Under the pieces are notes generated by a model, which was not told the origin of the DNA, ran no database searches, and saw only the letters and a list, made by a program, of their open reading frames with translations. From the NCBI GenBank assembly GCA_021323475.1, contig JAJQJM010000010.1, forward strand, positions 1 through 36,578: a stretch of DNA of 36,578 nucleotides. The letters run 5' to 3'. This DNA is from Vampirovibrio sp. (GTDB lineage Bacteria > Cyanobacteriota > Vampirovibrionia > Vampirovibrionales > Vampirovibrionaceae). Within the stretch, counting starts at the first letter, position 1. Every line of letters starts with the position of its first letter. Made by a program: the position numbers and the translations under genes. Shown in pieces: positions 22,861 to 30,929 of this stretch.

Positions 22861-23622
22861 AGTGAGCGCAGCACGCTCATCACCCAAACCGGGCAAATCA
22901 GGATTGGTATATAGGATAAAGGACTTTGTGAGACCAAAGCATTTTTCCTGATACAAAATACCGTTTGGAAAAAACCGCTGGAATTTCCTGCGACTCAGTA
23001 AGCGTAACCCTTTTACACGGGCCTGACAACGCTCCCAGGACTCATGCGGAAGGCGTTCGAACCGACGAAAGGTCAGCCGGGCTTTCCACGCCTGTATCGT
23101 TCGACCAATACCGCCTCCGGTTATATCGAAATAATAAAGCGCTAAAGTGCGCATAAATTCCGGCATGAATTGATAGAGCGGCATACAGGAATGCGATTCT
23201 ATGGGGAAAAATAAATTGGGTGTTTGCACAAAATAGGCTTTACCAACCCGCATAATTTCCCGCGCCATGCTCTCCTGCTGGAAATCATCGCCGACATGCT
23301 CAATCACTGAATTTGAAAATACGATATCAAATTCTTTATCCTTGAATTGGGGCATATAGGTGGCATCGCCCGCCAGGCTTGTAAAATAGGGGGAGTCTAC
23401 CGGAGCGGCTTCCAGGTTCAGCAGCACAATTTCAATGCCCTCAAGCTGATCGAACCCCATGCTTTTCCAGAACATCATGGTGCCTCCAACGTCCAAAATC
23501 CTTAACGGACGAGGAAACTGGGCCAGCCATGCCGTAAAATATTCAAACCGCTTTCGCCTGAGGCGCCAGGCCATACTGTTTTTATTATGGGAATCAAATA
23601 ATATATCTCGTAAAAAAGTCAT
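22840..23622 (-). CDS. Class I SAM-dependent methyltransferase
   Basis: 260 residues. Methyltransf_11-like fold: motif I as LRILDVGGTMMFW (40-52), where the usual third Gly is replaced, a following acidic strand end (IEIVLLNLEAAP), AGDATYMPQFKDKEFDIVFSN, and motif IV as SNSVIEHVGDD, then a strand VGKAYFVQTPN. The C-terminal half is basic and aromatic (ARLTFRRFERLPHESWERC), perhaps binding the acceptor. Substrate is unknown; this type often modifies sugars or lipids of the envelope. The ribosome site is weak (CCGAG). Isolated gene. Confidence 0.8.
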   Translation of the reverse strand: MTFLRDILFDSHNKNSMAWRLRRKRFEYFTAWLAQFPRPLRILDVGGTMMFWKSMGFDQLEGIEIVLLNLEAAPVDSPYFTSLAGDATYMPQFKDKEFDIVFSNSVIEHVGDDFQQESMAREIMRVGKAYFVQTPNLFFPIESHSCMPLYQFMPEFMRTLALYYFDITGGGIGRTIQAWKARLTFRRFERLPHESWERCQARVKGLRLLSRRKFQRFFPNGILYQEKCFGLTKSFILYTNPDLPGLGDERAALTNMASAL

Positions 23623-23851
23623 CTCGGCAGCAAATCCAAACTCAACGAATTGCCTTATTTTGCGCTATTCAGACAATTTAACAAATTACACAACCGGACA
23701 TTGGTAAATCAGGCAAATGCAAGCCATAGATGCAACGGATACCCCTATTAATTCCACTGGATAGAATTTAAACACCAAAAATCCAGCGGAATAAAAATTT
23801 ACGGAGTAATCCATTTCCACACGATTGGTCTTCAAACCCTTTGTTTTCCAT

Positions 23852-23941
23852 CATTCCCGCCTCGGCAGGAATCCATAGCGCATGTTTCTCCTCCGATTCT
23901 TCTGTCACTCCGGTCAGATGGATTCCGTTTGCACGGAAATG
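23852..23941. repeat. REP/BIME-like inverted repeat pair
   Basis: The left arm begins CATTCCCGCCTCGGCAGGAA and ends TCCAT (23852-23876); the right arm begins ATGGATTCCGTTTGCACGGA and ends AATG (23918-23941). The arms are imperfect inverted copies, each itself a short palindrome (CATT-CCG, loop, CGG-AATCCAT), enclosing about 41 bases. This resembles the extragenic GGAATCC palindromes common in Proteobacteria. Only one copy is in the window, so repetition in the genome is untested. Confidence 0.5.
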
Positions 23942-24205
23942 ACAGTGGCTTCATCCCGAACAATTGATGACATCCTATTTAAAAGGGTAATTTCTAAAAC
24001 TTTAGCAAGCGACATCTTTAATTTGCTGCGAGCATGGGTAACAGCCGGGGAGGTGGATGAGATTACGATTCAAGCCGAGGAGCCAAGCAAGCATCAACCA
24101 TTTCTGGGTTCGTATGCTCTGTCGGCATGGATTCTCGCGGCCAGGCAAGAGCGATTGCGAGGGACTATTCATGCTGAATCACTTCAAGCAGAACGCTCTG
24201 CATAA
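23939..24205 (+). CDS. Possible small protein, doubtful
   Basis: 88 residues from ATG 23939, which lies inside the right REP arm with a weak ACGGAA ahead of it. The composition is protein-like (SRTIDDILFKRVISKTLASD, then AGEVDEITIQAEEPSKHQ) without signal or membrane segments. No family is recognised and codon use is less biased than in neighbours, so it may be a gene remnant or chance frame. Confidence 0.3.
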   Translation: MTVASSRTIDDILFKRVISKTLASDIFNLLRAWVTAGEVDEITIQAEEPSKHQPFLGSYALSAWILAARQERLRGTIHAESLQAERSA

Positions 24206-24403
24206 ACAACCCTGGAAACCGAAAACGGTCTGGCCGAATTCAAGCGCCCGGTAAAATGCAATCGGCAAGAAGCAATGCCTGTGTGAGCCGTTAAACCCGA
24301 TGGGCTTTATTGCAGCAGGCTGATCCAAAGCTTCGGGGAAAATTGCGGCATTGGCATTATAGAGATAGAGAAACCCCACCTTAAACCGCAAACCAAAAGT
24401 GAT

Positions 24404-24441
24404 GCAAAGAAAAGCACCCGATCGGTCTACCGACCGGGTGC
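24404..24441 (-). terminator. Rho-independent terminator of SLH gene
   Basis: On the minus strand GCACCCGGTCGGT, loop AG, ACCGATCGGGTGC (24414-24441; one mismatch) is followed by TTTTCTTTG. It lies 30 bases after the stop of the SLH gene. Confidence 0.88.
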
Positions 24442-24470
24442 ATCGTCGTACCGCTCTCTATACCAAAGGT

Positions 24471-26120
24471 TTACTGAGTAGTAGTATTTTGTTGCTGTGT
24501 GGTGCTGCCCACGTTCTCAATCCGCAGTTGCAGCCGGTCGCCAACCCCGATTACGAGATCGCTGTTGGCGCTAATGTCCATCGGATCAACGGGCTTGTCG
24601 CTAACCTGGTAGGCCAGCGGCTCTTCCAGCACGTAGGCTTTGCCCATCTTGGTTCCGTAGAGCCCGCCTTCGGAAGCGCTGATTTCACGTTTCAGGGCTG
24701 CCGTGGAGTGGTTCGGGTGGAACACGATGCCTTGCAGTTCACCGGCTTTCAGCACGCCATCCGTGTTATTGACGGTGGCGTTAATCGGAATCTGCTGGCC
24801 ATCCGGGGTAATCATGCCGTTAAAGTTCAGTCCGATCTGCGGGGTATCACCGGATCTGTTTTTGGACACCACACTGGTCACGATGCCCAGGATTTTGGAG
24901 CCGGCAGGCGCCACAACCCGTCCGTTGGCATCAATGAGCGGATGATCCAGAATCACCATCACCGGATCGCCAGGCCTGTTGTAAGCCGTGTACAGGGATT
25001 TCGCCACGGTACCGGTAAAGGTTGCGTTCGCAGGCAGGCTGACCGGCGTTTGAGCATCCATGCTGGTCGGCGTGGTGGTTACGTTCACGCTGCGGAATTC
25101 AGGAATGGTATCCGCGCTGTTCCTGTAAGGAGTCCCACGGCCTTGCATAAAGTCGATATGCGAGGAGGTGTCCGCCGTCTGGGTCGGGGTGGTAGTGGTG
25201 GTACCAGTGGCTTCACCGGTGGTGGTTGTGCCGGTTTGCTCGGCACTTGTAGTTTCCCCTTCCGCTTCAGAGGTTCTCACCATACTGGTTCCGGTGGTCG
25301 TATCGGTAGGTTCGGTGGTTTGGCTGGTGGCTGCCGCACCCACAGCGCCGCCTGTAGCCGCAGCACCCGTTCCAGTGGTCGTGGTGGTGGTGGTGCTCGT
25401 CGTGGTTTCATCTACGGTGGTGGTAGTCGCTGATTGAGTAGTGGGTTGCGTACCGGCCTGGGCAGAAATCAGTTGGCCGTTCTGCACAATGGCGATATCC
25501 CGGTTCTGGTGGAGGTCACTCAGCATGGCAGCCACTTCCGCGCGGGTTACAGGGCGCAGCGGCTCAATGACGTTACTGCCGGATTTGGGATCGATTTCAA
25601 ACAGATTGTATTTAATGGCGGTCGCGGTTTGCAGGCGTGCATTCGCCGGAATCTGGTTGGCATCGGTATATTTGCTGAGAATCTGGGTCGCTTCCGCGTC
25701 GCTGACCAGTGGCTTATTGAGGGCGCCGGCCAAGGCAGACAGCGCTTCTACGCGGCGCACCGGATTGGCTGGACGGAATACGCCGGAGGGGTATGCAGAC
25801 AACCAGGTCTGGTTATCAACATTACTGAAACCCAGGTTGTTACTGGACATGGTCTTAAAGCTGGGCACCGTATCCGCTTGACTGAGCGGCAGTCCCAGGG
25901 TCTTGGCAGACATCTGGGTAAATTCGGTGCGGGTCACCCAGGCATCGGGATGGAATTTACCGTCATTGAAACCGGTCATTACCTTTTGGTTGACCATGGT
26001 ATTGATGTCGCTTTGGGCCCAGCTATTGCTGACATCGCTGTAGCTTTCCGTTGCGGCAAACGCAGAGGCGCCTGCAGCCAGGGTCACAGTGACCGCCAAG
26101 GCAATCAAACTTCTGTTCAT
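24471..26120 (-). CDS. SLH-domain secreted/outer-envelope protein
   Basis: 549 residues from ATG 26120, preceded by GGAGGAG; an ATG seven codons upstream is less likely. Signal peptide residues 1-23, cleavage around AFA/ATES. Three SLH-type repeats follow: SYSDVSNSWAQSDINTMVNQ (about 26-70), one around GLSN-like NNLGFSNVDNQTWLSAYP (about 90-140) and one to about 200 (VIEPLRPVTRAEVAAMLSDL). SLH modules bind peptidoglycan-linked polymers and anchor cyanobacterial outer membrane proteins. A long Thr/Gly/Ala linker (about 215-320) leads to a C-terminal beta-rich domain of about 180 residues (PGDPVMVILDHPLIDANGRV, GSKILGIVTSVV, GLNFNGMITPDGQQIPINA) resembling VirB10/TrbI-type beta barrels in pattern, not porins. 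Ends in Gln/Thr. Confidence 0.88.
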   Translation of the reverse strand: MNRSLIALAVTVTLAAGASAFAATESYSDVSNSWAQSDINTMVNQKVMTGFNDGKFHPDAWVTRTEFTQMSAKTLGLPLSQADTVPSFKTMSSNNLGFSNVDNQTWLSAYPSGVFRPANPVRRVEALSALAGALNKPLVSDAEATQILSKYTDANQIPANARLQTATAIKYNLFEIDPKSGSNVIEPLRPVTRAEVAAMLSDLHQNRDIAIVQNGQLISAQAGTQPTTQSATTTTVDETTTSTTTTTTTGTGAAATGGAVGAAATSQTTEPTDTTTGTSMVRTSEAEGETTSAEQTGTTTTGEATGTTTTTPTQTADTSSHIDFMQGRGTPYRNSADTIPEFRSVNVTTTPTSMDAQTPVSLPANATFTGTVAKSLYTAYNRPGDPVMVILDHPLIDANGRVVAPAGSKILGIVTSVVSKNRSGDTPQIGLNFNGMITPDGQQIPINATVNNTDGVLKAGELQGIVFHPNHSTAALKREISASEGGLYGTKMGKAYVLEEPLAYQVSDKPVDPMDISANSDLVIGVGDRLQLRIENVGSTTQQQNTTTQ

Positions 26121-26726
26121 ATTTCCTACTCCTCCATTCAATCTATCGAATTGGCTCTACAAACAGCGAGTCTATAGGCATAGCCCCTTGCTCCCCTCGC
26201 ATCCCGGATGACTGATAAGCTCAGACAGCGGTACAGAGTCGCAGTTAGCAACCAGGATGCGCCAAAGTGCCAAACAAGTCCTTTAACAAACACTACATAA
26301 AACACATCCGAGAAATTTTCACCTGATTCTCTTACGTGTTTTTAGCGTATAGACCCAGCTATTTATAAGTTCCTTTAGGGTAGGCAAGATTGAAGCCCGT
26401 TACAATTACCCTGTCGGGCAATGAAAAAAACTCCTATTGGCTAACCCCATAACCAAAGACACCTGTTGAGCCTATCATCATTCAATTTACCTAAGCTCAT
26501 CCATAAAATAATTTTTTCAGAAAATTGAGAACAAAAAGAGAAGACCCCCGTCATAACCTAACAAGTACAGAATTAATAGGCACCGTCGCGGTTGACAATT
26601 ATTAAAAAAGCAATTACGATGTTTGGCCTGGGAGTTCGTTTGCTAACACTGTTTGAGCGTTAAAACCTTAACTGTTAATCATTATCTTTGGTAGAGCGTC
26701 ATTAACCGTTTCACGGGAGGTTTGGT
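26121..26726. other. Intergenic region between divergent genes
   Basis: About 600 AT-rich bases. A strong promoter for the small gene on the right lies at 26592-26620. The promoter of the SLH gene should be here too; candidates near 26300 are too weak to call. Confidence 0.5.
26592..26620 (+). promoter_or_regulatory. Sigma70-type promoter
   Basis: TTGACA (26592-26597), exactly 17 bases, TACGAT (26615-26620). Perfect -35 and 4/6 -10; best promoter match in the window. The start near 26627 leaves a 100-base leader with two GAGCGT-initiated imperfect repeats (26656 and 26694 region). Confidence 0.65.
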
Positions 26727-27005
26727 ATGTTTGAGAAATTGCTGAAGTCCGCATTTGATTCCGGCGGAGAAGTTTTTGTATACATCAACGGCTTCAACAA
26801 CCCGTTGCGTGGCCGTATTCAGGATATCGACGGTGAGTTTTTCACCTTTTTCCAAAGCGGCAAAAATGGCACTATTTTATGGGCTTTCCGCATGAGCGAC
26901 GTGCTGTCCTGCGGTTTGCTGGTTGGCCCGCCGATTCAGGAAGCAGCTATTGTGGATGAGAGTGTAGAAGCTGAAGAGATTTCGTATAACGAATCCGATA
27001 ATTAG
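26727..27005 (+). CDS. Small Sm-like-looking protein, unknown function
   Basis: 92 residues; ATG 26727 with CGGGAGG upstream. A compact beta pattern, GEVFVYINGFNNPLRGRIQD then IDGEFFTFFQSG and TILWAFRMSDVLSCG, recalls the five-strand Sm/Hfq-like barrel: G-x-I after the second strand, then W-A-F-R and a D-V strand. An acidic tail (VDESVEAEEISYNESDN) follows. I cannot name the family; RNA binding is a hypothesis only. Strong promoter, strong ribosome site and own terminator suggest an abundant single-gene transcript. Confidence 0.75.
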   Translation: MFEKLLKSAFDSGGEVFVYINGFNNPLRGRIQDIDGEFFTFFQSGKNGTILWAFRMSDVLSCGLLVGPPIQEAAIVDESVEAEEISYNESDN

Positions 27006-27049
27006 TATTTCTATATTTTCAGCTTAATTTTCCCCCTTCTAAACTAATC

Positions 27050-27079
27050 AATGCCGGCTATAAACCGGCATTTTCTTTT
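27050..27079 (+). terminator. Rho-independent terminator
   Basis: AATGCCGG (27050-27057), loop CTATAAA, CCGGCATT (27065-27072) followed by TTCTTTTG. It lies 45 bases after the stop of the small gene. Confidence 0.85.
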
Positions 27080-27253
27080 GGAATCATCCGCGAACCTATT
27101 ACTCTTTAACATTCCCGCCTGCTCAAAAATAACACCCACGGAAAGAAACCCACGATATGCGAATAGCATGCAAAAGGAGCATTCTATTATTGTTTGGAAG
27201 GGCGCTTGAATGTGTTACGTTCCAGCCTGCTATGCGGTGCTCACTTTAAAAAA

Positions 27254-27790
27254 CTAACCCAGTGCGGATAAGAAATTACCGGTGCCAGGCGCCTGTGTTA
27301 CAGACCCTGCCCGAAGCAGCGGTGAGGGTTGTAAGGGGTTGGCGGCAACACCGCCCAATGGATTTGGCGTAGCGCCCAGTGGATTCGCAAGACCGCCAAG
27401 GGGATTTGCAAGGGCACCTGTCAGTGGATTCGCGGCGGCCGGTCCACGGTTATCGCCGGGTGTCAGCTGAGGTCGAGGAATCAAGCTCGGGTTTGGCAGG
27501 CCAGCCGTAGGCTGCTGCCCTGTCAGGCCATCCAGGCCCAAACCAATACCAACACTGGCCAACTGACTATCCAACGTGGCCATGGTGTTGGTTAACACGC
27601 CATCCACCTGAGCTAATAAAAGCGGATTGGTAATCGCTCCACCGAGACCACCGCCCAAGCCACCAAGACCACCCAAGCCGCCGGCCTGGGCACCGCCGGC
27701 CAAAGCCTGCATACTCTGTACCAGTAAGCTTTGCAGCAACGTCTGGCCGTACATATTCATAAAGCTGCCGGGCCTGATTGCTTGTGGCAT
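27254..27790 (-). CDS. Gly/Leu-rich repeat protein, unknown
   Basis: 178 residues from ATG 27790; a longer in-frame start (27868) lacks a ribosome site and reads as noise. After a Gln/Leu helix (MNMYGQTLLQSLLVQSMQAL) comes a low-complexity (GGLGGLGGLGGGLGG) stretch, a central helix (LLAQVDGVLTNTMATLDSQL), then tandem ANPLGG-type units (ANPLTG, ANPLGG, ANPLGA, PNPLGG, ANPLQ; bases about 27325-27440). No signal peptide. The combination of amphipathic Gln/Leu/Met helix and repeats resembles the tail of the protein at 2-919. Function unknown. Confidence 0.65.
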   Translation of the reverse strand: MPQAIRPGSFMNMYGQTLLQSLLVQSMQALAGGAQAGGLGGLGGLGGGLGGAITNPLLLAQVDGVLTNTMATLDSQLASVGIGLGLDGLTGQQPTAGLPNPSLIPRPQLTPGDNRGPAAANPLTGALANPLGGLANPLGATPNPLGGVAANPLQPSPLLRAGSVTQAPGTGNFLSALG

Positions 27791-27992
27791 GATATCTCGC
27801 TCTCTTCGTAATGCTGTATGCTCTTCGGGAAAATGCGCCAAAAATAGAAGATATAAAAATAAAAACAAACAATTGCCAAAAATTGCCTGTCCAGACTCAT
27901 TGTTATTCCCTCAGGCTGGATTACTCCACCACGCCATGAGAGCCATCCCCCTCATCGGTTCTCTGTGGAAGCGTTTCCAGACGCTCGCCCTT

Positions 27993-28862
27993 TCAGAAGC
28001 GCCCGTTGTCGGATTCTCGGTCGAGGTTCAACGATTCTATCGGAAGCAGCGAGGTAGGCGCCTGCGGTTCAGGCTCAACCGGAATCAACGGCGTTAATTT
28101 ACCCAGCGCCGGTGTCTCCTCGCTAATTACGCCAACCTCGACCGGGCGTTCGGTTGGCAGGCGCAAGGCCGCTTGCAGTTTAGTCATTTCCACGCGGGCA
28201 TTCGGGTATTGCTTCAGGATATTGGCCGCCACCTGATCCGATGTAGGCATGCCGCGCCGAAAACGATCCGCATACACAATCACCCGAATCATATTTCCCT
28301 GGCGACGAATCAACACCGGCTCATAAATCACTTCCACCGGGGTGCCTACATTCACCAGCTCAAACAACGCTTCCGCATCCGGGACTTTCAAGCGTACACA
28401 GCCATGCGAACTGAACTTACCCACCGATGCCGGGTTATCCGTGCCATGCATCCCGTATTCACCACCGTTTTTCTGGTAAAACCCTATCCAGCGGGTGCCT
28501 AACGGGTTATCCTCGCCGGGGGCCAGCCGCACCCTGCCATTGGGCAAATACGGATTTTCCCAGCCGGGATCAATAACTTTACGAATCACGCTGAATTTAC
28601 CCATGGGGGTCATATAGCCGACCCGCCCCACCCCTACCGGGAAATAGCGAATAATCTGATCGCCGGAGTAAACCCACAGCGTTCGGCTGGGAATGTTGAT
28701 TACCAACCGACGCTCCGGCTCCAGACTTTCACTGATCTTTTGAGCGGTGGTGTCATCCGGCAACGACTGCGCACTCACCCCGGGTGCCGCCTGCTGAGTG
28801 GTCATCAGGGTGAGTGCTGCAATCATTACTAACTGTATTTTTCTAAAAAACGAACCCGACAT
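27993..28862 (-). CDS. L,D-transpeptidase (YkuD family)
   Basis: 289 residues; ATG 28862 with GGAGA 6 bases upstream. Signal peptide (residues 1-31, VSAQ). The YkuD domain starts with RRLVINIPSRTLWVYSGDQI and shows GVGRVGYMTPMGKFSVIRK, HGTDNPASVGKFSSHGCVRL with His139, His153 and nucleophile Cys155. It makes 3-3 cross-links in peptidoglycan or attaches proteins to it, in the periplasm. The C-terminal 100 residues are a separate SPOR-like or unknown region (MPTSDQVAANILKQYPNA). It follows the cupredoxin-like gene by 65 bases on the same strand. Confidence 0.93.
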   Translation of the reverse strand: MSGSFFRKIQLVMIAALTLMTTQQAAPGVSAQSLPDDTTAQKISESLEPERRLVINIPSRTLWVYSGDQIIRYFPVGVGRVGYMTPMGKFSVIRKVIDPGWENPYLPNGRVRLAPGEDNPLGTRWIGFYQKNGGEYGMHGTDNPASVGKFSSHGCVRLKVPDAEALFELVNVGTPVEVIYEPVLIRRQGNMIRVIVYADRFRRGMPTSDQVAANILKQYPNARVEMTKLQAALRLPTERPVEVGVISEETPALGKLTPLIPVEPEPQAPTSLLPIESLNLDRESDNGRF

Positions 28863-28927
28863 GGCGTCTCCGTTCTCGCAACAGGAAACCGGAAATACCT
28901 GGATTCAGTCTCGGTTATCCTGCCGCG

Positions 28928-29599
28928 TTACCAGTATCCCCGCACAGTGGATCGTCTGGTAGGTGCAGGTTGCTGGGTTGTGGCTGTAGAGGTTGTGGTG
29001 GTTTCTTCCGTGGTGGCAACCTGGGTGTTCGTATCAACCATGGTCGCAATACTCTGGTTGTTGACGAAACTGCTGGACGCAATCACGTTGCCTTGGGAAT
29101 CATTGATATAATAGGCAACCTCCTGTCCGGGCGTCAAGTTAGCGGTTTGTGCCCGATCGATCTGAATGGTCCGTTCCGCATTCGCCGGTACCTCATAGCT
29201 CACGTTGAGTGTGGGCGATGAGAACATCACCGGCTTGGGGGTTGGGTTCAACACGGTGATCGATGTGGCTGTGTTCTGCCCGATGATTAAACGCGGCATA
29301 ATGGTTGAACTGGCATCGGCCCCAACCACCACTTCTCCGGCGGTATAAAGCGATTGGTTTTCAATGGACTGAGGGGTTGCCAACGCCGTTGAGCTGGTTG
29401 ACTGGAAAGATTGATAGCTGGATGTGGTGGTTTGGGTTTGAGTTTGCATTTGACTGGAATTTTGAGGCTGTGTTTGTGTGGAAGATGGATTCATCTGCTC
29501 ATTTTGGGTTGTTGGAGACATCTGCGCATTGGCGGCCAGGGCGACTGACAGGCTAAGACCAAGCGCTGTCAACAAACCCGGCAGAGAATTACTGTTCAT
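28928..29599 (-). CDS. Secreted cupredoxin-like-fold protein
   Basis: 223 residues; ATG 29599 with GGAGGGAAAC. Signal peptide to about residue 25 (ANAQ). A Gln/Thr/Ser linker (26-75) leads to a domain of about 95 residues (VVVGADASSTIMPRLIIGQN, TSITVLNPTPKPVMFSSPTL, VPANAERTIQID, LTPGQEVAYYINDSQGN) whose strand order resembles a cupredoxin-like fold; copper ligands (His, Cys, Met in the usual places) are not evident, so it is probably not a copper protein. A Thr/Gln-rich C-terminus ends RRSTVRGYW. Likely cotranscribed with the L,D-transpeptidase. Confidence 0.7.
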   Translation of the reverse strand: MNSNSLPGLLTALGLSLSVALAANAQMSPTTQNEQMNPSSTQTQPQNSSQMQTQTQTTTSSYQSFQSTSSTALATPQSIENQSLYTAGEVVVGADASSTIMPRLIIGQNTATSITVLNPTPKPVMFSSPTLNVSYEVPANAERTIQIDRAQTANLTPGQEVAYYINDSQGNVIASSSFVNNQSIATMVDTNTQVATTEETTTTSTATTQQPAPTRRSTVRGYW

Positions 29600-29943
29600 G
29601 TTTCCCTCCTACTCTCTTTCAATACATTCAGGTGAAAAGCAACTGCAAAGAAAAATGGATCATATACCTGAGGCGACCTCAGGAAGCGAAACGATTATAC
29701 AAATATATAAACAACTATAAGTCTCCACAGTGTAGCGAAAGGTGACAAAATTTGTAATTTACCATTTGGCTATACTTGGGCTAACCACTTGGTGAATTCG
29801 GGCCACAGCCCGCTACCCAAGGGAACTATTCCATAGAAGCCCTATTCCGGTCGCGTTAAAGTCGCCGCTGTCTCTATAGAGCTTGTACGGTACGGGTACG
29901 TGGCCGCTTACAGCCCAAACTCAGCGCCTAAAATGGTCTGAAA
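29600..29943. other. Intergenic region with nested inverted repeats
   Basis: About 340 bases. CTTGGG (29775-29780) pairs with CCCAAG (29816-29821) and encloses a hairpin CGGGC-CACA-GCCCG (29799-29812), giving a small branched element between two minus-strand genes. No U-run. No further gene is seen. Confidence 0.4.
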
Positions 29944-30561
29944 TCAATCCAAATACAGCGCGGTAACCAGCTTATGGTTCTCATTGGCGTAATCGATGGC
30001 GGTGTGGAGCGTCGGGCTGTCATGAGACAGCAAAATAATCAGTTGCTGACAGTCATCCACGATTTCCCGGTTACACAGGCGGCTGGCATCGGCCAGTTTC
30101 ATCATGCTCCATTCCGGATGCTCGATGATATGCGGAATGCCGATAAGCTGATCCTGCACATCGGATGGCTGTTGACCGATGGTTTGCGGCAGAATGACCT
30201 TCAGCAAATCCGGATTGCCGCGCATGGCGCCCCGAATGGCCGCCGCATTGGTGCCCGAGGAACCGCCGCTGGTAATCACCACGTTGCCTTCGTGCGTCAG
30301 GGAAAAGGCCAGCATTTCAATCAGTTGCTGATGGGGCAGCGGAATATTCCGGCTGCCGATAATGGCAATGCTCTTGGATTTCTGTTGCAGCATGGACAGC
30401 TCAGCGGCCAGCTCATCATGCGGATCCGGCGTGTCCTGGTCCATATCATCCGCCGGCAGGGGAACCATGATGGTTTTCTCCGTCTTTTCATCGCCAAAAA
30501 AATTGCTGACGCCCACCCGGATTGTGCGCAACGGAGCCTCATTCGGAGAATGTTCGGTCAT
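29944..30561 (-). CDS. DprA/LOG-like Rossmann-fold protein
   Basis: 205 residues from ATG 30561, preceded by GAAGGG; a further ATG six codons upstream is less likely. An acidic Asp-rich stretch (ADDMDQDTPDPHDE) separates a short N-terminus from the domain: KSIAIIGSRNIPLPHQQLIE (63-82), GNVVITSGGSSGTNAAAIRGA, then PQTIGQQPSD and LADASRLCNREIVDDCQQLI. IIGSR with SGG-x-G-x-x-x-A-I is the DprA/Smf signature for the Rossmann domain that loads RecA onto single-stranded DNA in transformation; the LOG-type nucleotide hydrolases share it. It lacks the DprA C-terminal winged domain. Cyanobacterial genomes carry similar short proteins called DNA recombination-mediator A. Cytosolic. Confidence 0.75.
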   Translation of the reverse strand: MTEHSPNEAPLRTIRVGVSNFFGDEKTEKTIMVPLPADDMDQDTPDPHDELAAELSMLQQKSKSIAIIGSRNIPLPHQQLIEMLAFSLTHEGNVVITSGGSSGTNAAAIRGAMRGNPDLLKVILPQTIGQQPSDVQDQLIGIPHIIEHPEWSMMKLADASRLCNREIVDDCQQLIILLSHDSPTLHTAIDYANENHKLVTALYLD

Positions 30562-30929
30562 CGGAACCCTTCCATCCACTATTATTCAATACTGCTGCAA
30601 CTAGATTACAGTGTTTACCGTCTTCGATCAAAAGGAGATTTTTATCGGCTGCGCCCGGCCCGGATGAGGCGTACCCTCTCCCGGCCCCAACGGGACATTA
30701 CCGGCCAACACGCTGAAGACATGATTAAGAATTTCAACGTTTGTCTTACAAGGCGTCGACAAGTCGCCGATTTAAACACTATATTAATAAAAAGCCGTCA
30801 TTTGTGCCACTTCTTTGAGATTTATTTATCGATTACGCGTTTGACTCTCATCGTCGGCCTAAACGGATCCCTTCCCCTGTCAGAGACTTGTCACACAACA
30901 CATTGCGTTAGAGAGGCTAGGCGAAAGCT
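30562..30929. other. Intergenic region between divergent genes
   Basis: About 370 bases. It should hold the promoters of the DprA-like gene (minus) and of pcrA (plus); the latter has a candidate at 30756-30785. No other feature seen. Confidence 0.5.
30756..30785 (+). promoter_or_regulatory. Possible pcrA promoter
   Basis: TCGACA (30756-30761), 18 bases, TATATT (30780-30785), 145 bases before ATG 30930. Moderate match only. Confidence 0.3.

Larger units (their letters stand above)
23623..24470. other. Long low-gene region with REP-like pair
   Basis: About 850 bases. It holds the REP-like inverted pair (23852-23941), a doubtful small gene (23939-24205) and the terminator of the SLH gene (24404-24441). 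Between 24206 and 24404 I see no feature. Confidence 0.5.

Noticed and set aside
24399-25433. Long plus-strand open frame (344 codons) opposite the SLH gene
   Set aside because: It is antisense to a clear SLH coding sequence with signal peptide and terminator; His/Gly/Arg-rich translation is typical of a shadow frame.
26121-26726. tRNA or known riboswitch in the long intergenic regions
   Set aside because: No T-loop GTTCGANNCC arrangement with matching acceptor arms or recognised aptamer core found in any gap.
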